This document shows, piece after piece, positions 12,322 to 23,753 of a DNA stretch of 64,000 bases. Each line of letters begins with the position of its first letter. Position 1 is the first letter of the stretch. Under the pieces are notes generated by a model. It did not search any database. It was given only the letters and a program-made list of their open reading frames with translations, and had not been told where the DNA came from. Source of the DNA: Symbiodinium microadriaticum (lineage: Eukaryota > Sar > Dinophyceae > Suessiales > Symbiodiniaceae); the NCBI GenBank assembly GCA_001939145.1, contig LSRX01000813.1, forward strand, positions 131,969 to 195,968, written 5' to 3'. Made by a program: the position numbers and the translations under genes.

Positions 12322-14830
12322 AGTTGCAGTTAGGCACACCCTGGAATAAAGTTGAAATCGTTTACAACTTCTGTAGCACACAATCGAGTGCCGGGCCCAA
12401 ATGCATCGCTGAGCACATGGGTTTCAGTTCGTGTGCAGCTTGCACCTAGCTGACTGCCCGTCCTTCTAGTTCATCTCCATGCAGCCTTCCCGTGTCAACT
12501 GCATCTTGGAGATAACTCGCATCGCTCGAATCTAGCCTGAAGCCTGGCAGCCATGGCTCTCCGATCTTGCTTGCCCGTGCGGAGCCTTGCCGAGCTGCCG
12601 GCGTGGACATCACGGGCATCCAATCCACATTTTCAGGACTGCCTCTCTTGATTAACATGCTGTCGCATTTTTCCCTTTGTGTTGCGGTGGGGAGGGGTTC
12701 TCGCTTTGGCCTGTTCAGCATGATGCTAATGGTGCTGCAGCCGACAAGCGCCAACCGACCCAAACCAATGCAATCACCCGGCATGCTCGACAAATCCCGC
12801 TTTGGCATTTGTCGCAAGAGCATTTGAGCCTGCCTGTATCGATGGTGCGCAGGCGTTGCCTGTTCATGTTACACAGTCTCTTCCATTGCTGCTCCTTTCG
12901 TTGCACCAGCAGCATGTGATGCTTGTCAGCACGTTGCTATCGAAGGGGGGCTACATCCAGAGAAGCTAGGTGCAGAGGTTGTGTAACTCGTGCCCGGTGC
13001 GGATGGACCAAGCCTGTGAAGGTGTTGTGGCGATTCGAAACATGCCGTTCACACGAGATGTAGAGGGGAAAGCTCCGGCACGGCGAAGAGCTGCAAACTC
13101 CTTCCCGATTCCAAACCCATCATACACAACGGTTTCTGTCTTGAAGACTGGATGATCCAACATGTGGATCGCACGGTTTAGATCTTTCCACTCGGCTACA
13201 GGATATGGAAACGGCTTGCGGCTTTCCAGTCGTGCTGAATGCTCAACCTGCCCCCGCCCGCGAAACACGCAAAACCCCGTGCTGCGAGGGAGCTGCCGTG
13301 GCAGAAGCGCTGCCTGAAGGACTCTGTCGCCACCCTTGGCTCGGCAGCCAGATCGCACTGGGGACTTTACTCAGTGAAGAAGCACCCTTTCACTTTCGCA
13401 CCACGGAGTACATTGTAATACTATAGAGCTACGACATGAGAACAGGCTTCTGTGGTTGTGTGCATTTGTGCCGCAAGGCCAGAGCCCCCGTGTAGTAGTT
13501 TGTTACTGTGTTCTCTTACTGTAAACTGTGACAACATATGACCACATGTTTGGAACGGCTTGCAATGAGAAGTTCAGCTAGCAACACCTTTTCAAACCTG
13601 AAGAGTCAAGGCCCAGTTCCAAAGAAAAGCAGGCTCACTCTCTTTCACCACCCTATTTTCATCTCACCGAGGACTGGCCTTTGGCCTTTCCGCCTGCGTC
13701 CTCAGCCGCCGTGGCGTGCACGGCGCGCGCAGCACGTGGCCCGCCCGCTGCTCCAGCATCTCGACTCGACGGCTGCTCGATTTTGGACGCGTATTGAGCC
13801 GTTTTCTGAGGGATTGCCCGCGGCTGTGGGGAGATCGACGACGAGCTCATTGAGGGCTGGGTGGTGAAATACCGGCTCCAGGGCTAAACTTGCGGCCTTC
13901 GCGTTCGCGGCGTTCGCGTTCGCATTCTGTCTCCGAGGTCGTCCGACCGGGAGCGCCTCGGGCTCGCAGTCGTCGAGGCGCGTAGCCTGGGACGGTCTTG
14001 TAAGAGCGAATTCCAGGAATGCAGTCTGCTCCCAGTTTTGGGAGCGCTCCTGTTTCATGCCGCCAGCCAAGCCTTCAAAAGCGCGCTGAGGCGACCAAGG
14101 CTCAGAAGATGCTCCAGCCGCTCTGCACCTGGGAGGACTCATGGGCCTTGGCCTGGCGGGCCTTAGGCGTTGCTTTTGCCTCCCCTCCCTGGAGCCCCGA
14201 GGATGGTGAACGCACCTTCGTGGTTGATGCTACTTGGCAGCACTGCGCCTTTTGTTCCATGCCTGCTATGCTGAGCACGGCACTGCAACACACGTTTTCC
14301 GACGGGGGAACACCTGTGGAGCATCGGGCTCAATGCTAACCTGTCATACCTTAGCCTTAGTCGTTTTAGTTTGTCAGTGCCGCTGCGGCCCAATTGTTGG
14401 ATCACTTTGCCCGAAAGCCCCTCTGTGGTTGGGTTCTCGTTTAGTGCTCTAGCACGAGCTGCGCGATATCGGACACTCTTCAGAAGACTAGACGGTGGAC
14501 TGACTTGGACGTGGGTGGTGGAATGACGGGAGGTGGAGGGCTGAGACGGCGTCACGGCCGGAGGAAGAGGTCCGACGGTGCGCGGAGAAGGCGGGGAGCG
14601 CGATATCGGGTGCTTGGGCGTTTCGCGGAGGATCGAGGCGTGGACAAGGGGCGGAGCGCGCCATGGGATTCGTGGGCGGTGCGAGGGGGAGTAGACATGA
14701 GTGGACAAGATTCGGTTGAGTTTTCCGGTTCCCGGCTTGATCTTGTTTGCATCATGACATCTGCAGGGCTGCAGCACAGTATCTCCTCCATTTTTCGCAG
14801 TCTCACAAAACAGCAATCAGTTGTTTCAAC
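12322..14830. other. Gene-poor stretch with competing open frames
   Basis: The minus frame 12966-13358 (containing DHPVFKTETVVYDGFGIGK) looks protein-like. The opposing plus frame 12970-13155 also starts after a good CTAG|G acceptor, so the strand is undecided. Minus frames at 12446-12823 and 13702-14142 and a plus frame at 14019-14339 are similar. Repeated GTTCGCG units near 13905-13925 explain an Asn/Ala run. I call no gene here. Confidence 0.35.
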
Positions 14831-15705
14831 ATGGTCGGCAAGTGGCTGGGTGCATGTGGGCCCAAACTCAGCTCCATGCTAGAAGCCAGCGCTGACTGCT
14901 CATCACCTGCAGTCTGGAGTGCTCATCACCCGGAGAGGATGTCCTACGAACAGAGCCAGCTAACAAAGCTCCGGCGCAGTGTAAAGCGGGGCAGCTATGA
15001 CAAGGTTGTGGTCAACGAGATTTTGGACGCAGCGTTGGTGGCACATGTGGCCTATGTAGATGGAGATGGCCAGGCAAAGGTGAGCCCCATGATCTTCGGA
15101 AGAGAAGGCGAATCTCTTTACCTCCACGGCCATGTGAGTGCCGGTGCACTGCGGAATGGCTCCATTGATGTATGCTTTTGCGTGACCTTAGAGGACGGTC
15201 TGGTGTTGGCGAGAGCCAACATGCATTCCAGCATGAACTACCGTTGTGTCGTGGTTCACGGGCAAGCCGCGGACATGCCTTCGGAGGACTTAAAGAGGCA
15301 TGGCCTGGATGTCATCACGGACCACATGTGCCAAGGCCAGGCAGCCCGCGCCAGGCCCATGACCAGCGCAGAGGTCGCTTCGACGAGGGTTCTCCGCCTC
15401 AAGCTGGAGGATGGCAAGGTGCCTTGGATGAAAAAGGCGTCTGAAAGTTCCCGCTGTAGTCCGAGCGCTTTTCCCAGGTGAGTGCGAAGATCCGTGCTGA
15501 AGGAGTTAACGATGACAAGGAGGACATCGAGCAGCTGAAGCACATCTGGGCAGGCGTCATTCCCATCACGCGGGTCTATGGACCACCAGAGAACAATCAC
15601 GACTCCAGCGCAGCCCCGCCTCCGATCGTCATGAACTACCCGAAGTTCCGGTCTGGCAAGCTTGGAGATTGTGGCTGCGACACTTCGACTGCATGCAGAA
15701 TGTAG
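14831..15705 (+). CDS. Pyridoxamine 5'-phosphate oxidase-like flavin-nucleotide-binding protein
   Basis: There are two exons, 14831-15436 and 15478-15705. The protein follows the Pyridox_ox_2 / FMN-binding split-barrel family from end to end: TKLRR..RGSYD near the start, a strand VAYVDGDGQAKVSPMIFG, LYLHGHVSAGALRNG, VCFCVTLEDGLVLARA, the signature HSSMNYRCVVVHG, then the C-terminal KIRAEGVNDDKED..IWAGVIP. The 41-base intron has donor AAG|GC and acceptor CCCAG|G; removing it joins WMKK to VSAKIRAEG in frame, and without it the frame stops early. Members bind FMN or related flavins and are usually small cytosolic proteins of unproven substrate. ATG 14831 adds about 36 residues before the domain; ATG 14939 (MSYEQSQ) is an alternative. 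Stop at 15703-15705. Confidence 0.88.
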
Positions 15706-15950
15706 AAGTGATGCTGAAATAAAGGATCCTTTTGAGCCTTAAGATGCCACAAGGACTGGAATTCTACTTCGGTTGCCCTGGTAGGGGCTGTGGCCGCAGT
15801 GGCGGCAGGATTCGGCTTCGTGCTCGGTGTCACTGCAAAACGGGCTGCGTAGCCTTCGTGCACGGACGTGCAACAAACGGCGTGCAAAACTGCAAAGCGG
15901 GATGTCTGTCTCGCCTGCTAGGACTTGTACAGTGTACAGAAGTGTAGAGC

Positions 15951-16995
15951 ATGTCATTTGCGTTTGCCCTTGGGCAATCCAGTGTCGACTGGATTGACCA
16001 TGCAAGTGCAGCCCGATTGCAAAACGAAACTACCCTTGCTTCGGTGGGGAGAGATTGCAGTTAGGTTCTGGAGAGGACCGTGTTCACAGTGCGACGGAAA
16101 ATGACCCGTGCCTACAGGAAGAAGCAGAGCCCTTCCCACTTGATGACCGAGTCGTGCCACTCGGCCAGCGGCAATTAATGCAAGTTCCTCCTCTTCCGTG
16201 ACAGAGCACTAGCGGCTTGCAAGCTCAGGTACATCTTGGATGACGTTTGTATAAGCCACAGACAGTTGCCACGACCGGAGAATCCGCATGGTGAGGAGAC
16301 CGAGGACCGTCGCATGAAGAGTGTGTTCTACTCTTTTGAGTCTGAGTCTGAGTCTGCTGTGAGGACACTTACTTGGTTGGGGAGCTCGAAGATCTGGAGG
16401 ATGTGGAGATCGTCATCCGCCCAGAGCGAGAGCCCCCAAGCATGTGAGGAGACGCAGGCGCAGGCACTGGCCTCAGAGGCACACCGCAGGCTCAGGCTTG
16501 AGGTGGGAAGAATCCGTGCCCGAAGGCTGCAGCGCTGCCGCAAATGGTGCTCAAGTTCCGGTGACTTTGACGTGACTAGACATGGGAGAAAGCTATGCCC
16601 AAGGCAGAGCATACAATACTGCATCCATAGCATTGAGTTGTATCGGTGGCGACAGCAATGAGAACAAAGCGTCCCATCTGTCCTCAGCCGCCTTAACACC
16701 AGGCAAGACCCTAGTTTTCCTGCAAAAGAGCGTGCGTGGCTAACGCTGAAACATGACATGGATTCTGCGCAGTCTTTCGTGCGCTCGACGCAGGTCCTGT
16801 CCTTGCTGCTCCAGAACGGCTGGCAAGTCGTGGACAGCTTGCAGTGCGATGGGCATAAGGTGGGTTTTCCGCATGATTGGCGAGGACCAGAAGAACACGG
16901 TGGGCGAGCGGGCAGACGTCGTGGCCAAGCGCCTGGATCCGAAAGGCCGGACCGCAGAAGCAGAGCGCAGTGCCAGCCGAGCGACAGAGCCGTGA
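15951..16995 (+). CDS. Unrecognised seven-exon gene with short introns
   Basis: The start ATG at 15951 gives MSFAFALGQSSVDWIDH. Exons that keep phase: 15951-16001, 16061-16167, 16229-16304, 16364-16439, 16477-16546, 16703-16859 and about 16885/16891-16995. Introns are 59 (GC), 61 (GC), 59 (GA), 37 (GC), 156 (GT) and about 25-31 bases (GT). The product is acidic in the middle (LVGELEDLEDVEIVI), then Arg-rich (AHRRLRLEVGRIRARRLQ), then helical (STQVLSLLLQNGWQVVD), and ends ERSASRATEP. No domain is recognised. It starts 245 bases after the preceding gene on the same strand. The last two junctions are least certain; a minus-strand frame is also open across the end. Confidence 0.6.
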
Positions 16996-18636
16996 AGGCC
17001 CGGTGGGACGGGTCCTGGGATCACGGCTGCTGGCTCAGAGCTCATACTGTTGTCGTCTGGCTAAAAAAAAAGCTGTCAGGTCTCTGTGTTTCGAGGAGCC
17101 TCTTCGAGTCGAGGTGCCGTGGGGAGGGTGAAGGTCTGCGGGGGAAGCAGGGAGGCTCTGAGCACGGAGTCTGGCCTTGGGGGGACAGTGCAGTGTACTC
17201 GTAGCACGGGAAGCCGAGTTAGCTGCACTTTGACCCAGCCTCGAGCAGATTCGGCTCACGTCTTCCTTTCCTTTGTTTCCTCTGAAGGCCCCACTGCAAC
17301 TGCTAGGTGAGGCGCCGTCAGCTTGGAAGCCGGTTCATTCTGCACGGCTTGAAGCGGGCATATGCAGGCATCAGCTCTGCTTGCGTTTGCACCTACAAAG
17401 GTCGCCAAGACCGTGGACCTGGCAGTATCCGGTTCAGGCGCGGTGCCGAGGGTCTGCGGCGTGCCTTGCCTCTGCTGCCTCTGCGGCCCAGAGGCCGCAG
17501 GGCTGCAGGTCTTTGGTCAAGGTTGAGCCGTTTCGCAACTTTGGCTTTGCAGCTTGAGGGAGCCATCATGCATAGCTCTGGACTTGCGGGGGGGAGAAGG
17601 TGACACAGGTGCCGACGATGGGCAAGATGTGAAGCATGACAGTGGAATGGGATTTCGGAGATCAGGGCGGCACGATGCAAGCGGAGTGCGTGCTGTGATG
17701 GATGTCCGTTACTGAGAGAATGCTGGGAGAAAGCAGCAGGCGTGAACCTCGCCCTTTAATTTCTCCTGCCGAGCATCTCACACGCAGGACGAGCAGCGGC
17801 GGAGCTTTGCAGGGGCGGGCGCCTCAGAACCATTCCGCTGAACAACTGAAAGGTTTCAGTTTCCTGCTGAGGTCAACTTTCGAGCTTTCTCAGAGGAGCA
17901 GTGTTCGCGATGGATGAACCTCCTGTTGGAAGAGGCTGTCTGGGAGGGAAGCCCAAGTAATGTGGCCATCGTCACACAATCAAAACGGTTGATCTTGGCC
18001 AGGTTGCAAAACCCACCTGTGGAAGCATTATCCAATGACTGGTCCTCCTCTGCTCCACACAACTGGCTTTATGATACTCTGTGCCTTTTGGGCTCTCGCA
18101 GTGCAGCCTTCTCCCTGGCAGGGCTGTTGGATTCAGCTCCCCGGCGTTCCTCGCAAGGTGATCTGGTATGTTTCAGAGGAGAGCCTGACACTTCCATGTA
18201 GCAGATCGGTAGGGCGAAACCTCGGAGCAACAAAGCCGTTCCAGAGCAGGACTGTGCTGATGTCCCGTACCGTTACTCCGGCTTGGAGCCGTGCGCTCAA
18301 TGAGGGCAGCAACACAGGACATGGAAGCTGCAGGCTCGAAGTACTCCGAGGTTTCCCGCCACGGTCTATCCGCCGTTCATGAAAGAGATTTGCAAGGACT
18401 CCTCTAAGCTCCGAGTTTTCGGGCACCAGCCAGAGATTTTGCTCCCAAACCTGGCAAAAACCGAGCTTCTATTGGCCGCCATTGGCCCTTGGAAAGTTGT
18501 TGCAGGTGTTCCGAAAAAAAAACACCCCAAATTTCCAGACTTGCCGATTTCGCCTGCCCGACTTGAATCCCAAAGCTCGGCAAACCAAAGCACAACAAAC
18601 TTGAGAAATCTCGAACTCGACTGACAAACCGGAGAG
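16996..18636. other. No confirmed gene; expected site of the AlkB-type 5' exons
   Basis: Plus frames at 17273-17603 are Arg/Ala-rich and unrecognised. An A-rich, low-complexity patch lies near 18510-18545. The first exons of the dioxygenase that starts in my call at 18637 must lie here or further upstream, but I could not identify them. Confidence 0.4.
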
Positions 18637-20053
18637 CTTGCGAAATTAAGCATCGTGCTGCATCGTTGGAAGGAGCTGTGCACGCTCTGCGGCATACCGG
18701 AGGATGGGCTGAAAGCTAGCAGTCGGTAGTATCGCGCAGGGGAAATGAGTATTGAAGGCGTGTTTTCAAGAAGGGAATCCGTACTGCTGCTGCGCTGGTC
18801 TAACCATGACTGTGACAACTTTCCTAGCCTGTGCCGACAGTCATTGAGAGCGAGCAGAGCGACAGCATTTTGTCATGTTTTGTCGTTGCCTTCATATAGG
18901 TTCTGCGGTGACCAGCTCGAAGCAACTTCTGACCCGCTGCCCATCAGGGCCAATACCCCAATTCTTGCAATGTCAACGTCTACGACGATGGCAGTCATGA
19001 GGCCTGCGTGACCTTGTAGACAGGGATGATTGTTGACAGCCAAGCACGATCTGCGCAGAACGGACATGATTGGTGACACGCGCCTTTTGGTGCCATGCCT
19101 TTGTTGATCCCGAGCCTCTAGTTCCGCATGTCTGAAAGCTCAGTACGATTAAAGCTGCTGCGCCCAGAATACCAAAAAATGGATGATTCTTTCAACAAGG
19201 CAAGAACATAACATACTTTTGACGGCATGTTCTCCAGGTGGGTTGGCACAGCGACGATGAAGTCTTGTTTCAGGGCTTGGCCATGGACACTCGGAGCTGA
19301 GCTCAGCACCTCCGGTTTTTTCCGGGTTCAACCAGTTGCACTTTCATTTAGACTTTGAAGCAGTGCTTTTAAGCAGCTTGAGAGATGGCTCAGGATCTTA
19401 TCGCTGTCGCTAGGTTCGGCGCGAGACTTCAGCTGGAGACTTCAAGGCCGCCTCCTGTACAGCACAAGCATCGCCGTTCGAGAAAGGCCCTCATGTAGAC
19501 ATCTCCCGCTCTCTGCTCTCTCTGTTGAATCCGGCGCAGTGTCGCCAGAACTTCTCCTAAGATCTCCCCAAACCTACACCTTGCGCCCTATGAGGAAGCA
19601 CAGAGTCGCCAGCTATTTGTACGACTTGGGGGCAGGGGAGCAAAAGTAGCAGCTCGGCCAGTGCTCCCCAGGCACCTCAGAAGCTCTGGGATCAGTTCCT
19701 TTGGGCGATGGCGATGTAGCTACCATGGAAGGCACGGACTAACCTGTGGCAAGTCCAGAAAGCAGCTCTTGGATGATCTTCGAGGTCTGACTTGCATAGG
19801 ATAGCGACTCTACGCGTTGGAAGAGGAAAGTCCACTAGAAACTCTTGTTAGCAGGTCTGTTCCAGAAGCACTACAAGCACGCAGTCGCAGTCTCAGAGTT
19901 CAAGGTTGTTGGTCTGTGGACCCCTACCTGCGTAAGGTGCCTGCCACGAGCCAGCCTCGTGGAAAGAGGATCAACTTGACATTTCGGTGGATCAGAGTCA
20001 AGGCCCTCAGCGAAAATGAGTGTTTCCCGAAAGAAGAAGTGGCTGCCTGCTGA
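18637..20053 (+). CDS. AlkB-type 2-oxoglutarate/Fe(II)-dependent dioxygenase
   Basis: Seven exons join in phase: about 18637-18702, 18948-19001, 19238-19293, 19394-19446, 19696-19731, 19855-19904 and 19955-20053. The chain reads CTLCGIPE, then QYPNSCNVNVYDDGSHE, VGWHSDDEVLFQG with the metal-binding His and Asp, ILSLSLGSARDF, LGDGDVATMEG, LFQKHYKHAV with the second metal His, and PRGKRINLTFRWI with the Arg that binds 2-oxoglutarate. Donors are GA, GC, GA, GC, GC and GT; introns are 245, 236, 100, 249, 123 and 50 bases. The spacing between exons 4 and 5 is shorter than in most relatives, so a small exon may be missed there. The family reverses alkyl damage or removes methyl groups from nucleic acids. 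The 5' exons are not identified. Stop at 20051-20053, unless the last exon is spliced onward at GTCAAG|GC. Confidence 0.87.
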
Positions 20054-23000
20054 TATCCCGTTTGGTAGGCCGATGGGGTTGATGCGGGTGTTGCAGCCGC
20101 GAAGTGATGTGCATCTTGCGCTTGTACATATGCCAGCCGTAGCGGTGGCAGACAAACCCGGCAGCAAAACTTCCCCTCATATGCAACACTATATGCAGGA
20201 CCGTAATCTGCACCACGTTTCCTGAAGAGTTTATCTCCGCGCATGTGCTGCAGCCGGCTGAGACACATCTTGAAAAGGCACGAGCAAGACACGATTGATT
20301 GCGCCTGTCATGGTCATGGTATGTACATTTTCGCAGTTGGCATACAGGGCGTCACGAAGCGAAGAGCTGTAAACAGGTGGGAACGTCGCGAAGTCGACTA
20401 TCGCAGCTAGAGCAAAGATCATTTTGTCCCAAGATAAAGTAGGTGAAAGCAGAAGATGGGCGATTGTGAGATCTCTTTCTGCCGCACTGGTTAGGCTCCA
20501 GTAGCCGTGGTCTCCCTAACTCTTGGGAGACCGGTACCTGTACAGATAGGTGGAGCATCTCCCCAAAACTGGGTGAGCGGACGTAGGCAGGCAGACATCT
20601 GCACCTTTGACACACACATAGGACTCAGTCAGATTTTGCAGAGCCAGACAGTACCGGAAGTCGATTCCATTGTGCTAGGAGGCAGCATAAGAGCTGGACG
20701 CTTCTTGAGACTTGGCAATGAACCGGACAACCCAGAGTATCAACCCGGAGAAAGCTCGCAGCACACCCCCTACACGCCAGGTCCACATTACGTAAGCGCT
20801 TTTGACTTCCGCATGCAGCAGCACACAAGAACCTGCCAGAAACAGAAAGCGCCAAGACTCGCTCGCGTCCTCCCTTTGGCTGCGCTGCGCAAAGGCGTTC
20901 CGTGAATTGCTTACGCGTGTGTACCACCGGTGGAGTGATCGTATTCGGGGTTGCTACAGCTTCGACCGCCTGGGGCAAGGGAGGGTCGTCCCCAAGGCTC
21001 TGCACAGAGAGGTCAGGACATCACGGCAAATTCGGGACGGGACCCTATCACCACAGCAGCCCCTTGAGGCAGTGGCAGTCTGTAATCTACGATCCGGACT
21101 GTTTGAAGCATCTTGTTGGGCCGCTGACATCCGCGGGGCTCCCGAGTTGAAGATGCACCGAAAAGCAGAGGAGTGTGATTGCCATCTTGGCCTTTGCGCT
21201 TTGACCGAATTGAGCGACTGACTTGAATCGGTGGAAGGCCCCTTTCGGCATTCAACTCCCAGCGGCCTCAAGTGTAGCGCCACTTTTCCCGAACTGAGCT
21301 CAGGCCAGTGGCCTTCCGCATTTTCTACCACGGCTGTTTCAGAACGGCATGGTGCGAGGGATGGGGTGGGGCAACCTGCAACAATGTTCCAAAGGCTGCA
21401 CGACACTACTGCATTGCGTGGTCGCTGCTGAGATTTGCGTTTGCAGAAGTGTTGAAAACCGGAAGCACGGCAAGGACTGTTCAACATTGACGCCATCGTG
21501 GTTTAGAAGTGCTTGCATTGCTTGTAACCTTTGAGACTGACTGCCAGTCCCTACCCCTTGTGGGTGTGACCAGTGGCATCGACGCGACAGCCATAGGCCA
21601 GGGCGGCCATGCAGTGCATGAAGCCTCCCGAGCTCATTTTCGATTTTTGGGCATCCTGGGTTTGGGGAACTTTTCTCTGCGCTTGCCCGAACTGGCTCCA
21701 GATGAGTCTTTCCTGCCCAGGCGGAGGCCCTGGCTTGACGCTTTCCCGCCAGGAGCGGGAGGTCCTGAGGCTCTTTTTCAGGATTCGGCAGTCTTTGATG
21801 ACTTTTGGCCGTGCGTGCGTGGAGTCCAGTGGTCGCCAGAACCTCCTGATGGCGTCGCAGGCTTATGCCTTATGCAAAGCAAGATTCCACGTAGCAGGAG
21901 CTGACAGCATGTTCTGGGCCATGTTCCGGCGCCCTCGCTCTTCGTCGAGTGATGCCGGCGTTACTTGCGGGCATACAGGTGAAGCCGAACCAGGTAGCTA
22001 CCGGATTCTTGGCAACTGGTTTCGATGTCTGCATGTCGGGGTGGATCGTTATGATGTGAATGGCAACACATTTAGAGGATGCTTGCGCACATATGTTCTC
22101 AAAACGATTTTGCCGCCTGCCGCAGCCGCCGTCCGGCAACATGCAAACTCATTGTCGCCCCAAAAGCCTTGATTTCTCCTCTCGAAATGCAGGCCTCGTA
22201 GACTTGAGAGTATGCTGCATGTGCCGGCACTGCTTCAGAGCCAGGTGACGACCCTCTTGCAAGGTGCTAGACGAGCAGATGCACAAGGCGCAGCTGTACT
22301 TGCACATATGGGCATGTTGGCATGTTGTCCAGTCAGCACTTCACGGGGCCCCAAGTGCACTCGAAGTTGACATCTGGTACAGTGTTAGGGAGAGAGTTAC
22401 ATTGCCTTCTCTGTGGTCTGTACGAACAACACGAAAACCGTTTAGCTTGGAAAGGCGAGCACCAACAGGCCAAGGAGCTCTATTCAGAAGCGCCGGCCTC
22501 ATGATTAAGAGCTAAAGCAGCCCATGTTTCAACATGTCTTCCTCTCATGCTGGAAGTGTGCAAGCGATTCTTCTGTGCCTCGGTCAAACCGCAAAGGATT
22601 GCAACACATGTTCAAAGTACTGCCTGAAGACTTGCAGCCCAGGTTCTGAAGGTGCGGATCCCTCCTCTTGCGCTTCGTGTGTGCACGGCATTGCTGTAGC
22701 TCAAGTCCTACCAGCACTTGTTTTCACCAGTCTCCAGTAAAACATGCGGGCGGCCTAAACCCTGCAAGCATCACAACTCTGCTCGCAGATCCGTGCTCAA
22801 GTTTGAGAGACATGTCTAGTCATGCGCAGGGGTGCATATCCGTGAGGCCTCCATCCAATTGCCCTGAAAAAGTGGCAGTCAGAGTCGGCAGTTGGCTGTC
22901 TTCACAGTTGTGAATCCGTGCGGCCGGGGCTTGGTGGGTCCAGTTCCAGCTGGAGCAGGCAGGACAAGTCCTACCTTGGCCACAGTGCGGTCGGTGCAGA

Positions 23001-23716
23001 TTGAAGTTGTCACATGGTACCTAAATGATTTCATGATTGCTGCTCACAACACATTCAGGCTCTACACCTTTCGATGGAGAAAAATAGTGTTAAGTACGAG
23101 CAGAGATGCCTCGAGCGGTTGTCAACGTGTTTTTGAACACTCAGCGGGATCTGCAGCAGTTCTTTGTGCAGGCCTGTTGGTGCGCGGGCTGCCCGCATGG
23201 TGCCTAGACCAGAAAGCTCCTTTATTCCGTATCAGCCGACACGTGTTTTGTGATACCGCTAGCGCTAAAGGCAACGATTTGCAACGTGCTCGGTCAATTC
23301 AACCAACTCAAGCTAGAGCCGCATGTCGCTCCAGTGGGCAATCCATTTTTTAGCTAAGAACCAGCAGCCCAAGCGGACCTCGATGTTCTACTAGAAGGAC
23401 TCTTCAACTGCAAGACCGTTTCTTCAAGCCATGACCTAGCTCAGCCGGGAACCGAAGAGGTTCGAAAAGAAACAGCCTACTGTCCTCCGACTGCGAGAAA
23501 ACCTGATGTGCTTCCGGTGCCATGCGAGCTGGCCCAGCATGCTCTTCTTGCTTTGACGAGCACTCTAGGCCAGGCCGGTGCGGAGCGAGAGAGTGAGAGA
23601 CTGCAGGTCCTTGCATAGTCGAGCGGGGGGTGGGTTATAAAGACACCCACGAACCGCGGGTGCGAGCTCGCGCGCGGAGTACGGGGTTGGACCGCCCTGC
23701 GTTCACCACCTGGTAG

Positions 23717-23753
<37 letters not shown>

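Noticed and set aside
12052-12333. Acidic Asp/Glu-rich open frame as a gene
   Set aside because: It is fully explained by the GAT/GAG microsatellite and lacks a supported start or neighbouring exon.
16740-17045. Minus-strand 101-codon frame with helical sequence
   Set aside because: The plus strand has a better supported exon chain over the same bases with matching splice phases.
19905-19954. Reading WSVDPYLRKVPATSQ as the AlkB active-site segment with His replaced by Arg
   Set aside because: The true segment, LFQKHYKHAV, lies just upstream at 19855-19904 and keeps phase with both neighbours; the WSVDPYLRKVP bases are a 50-base intron.
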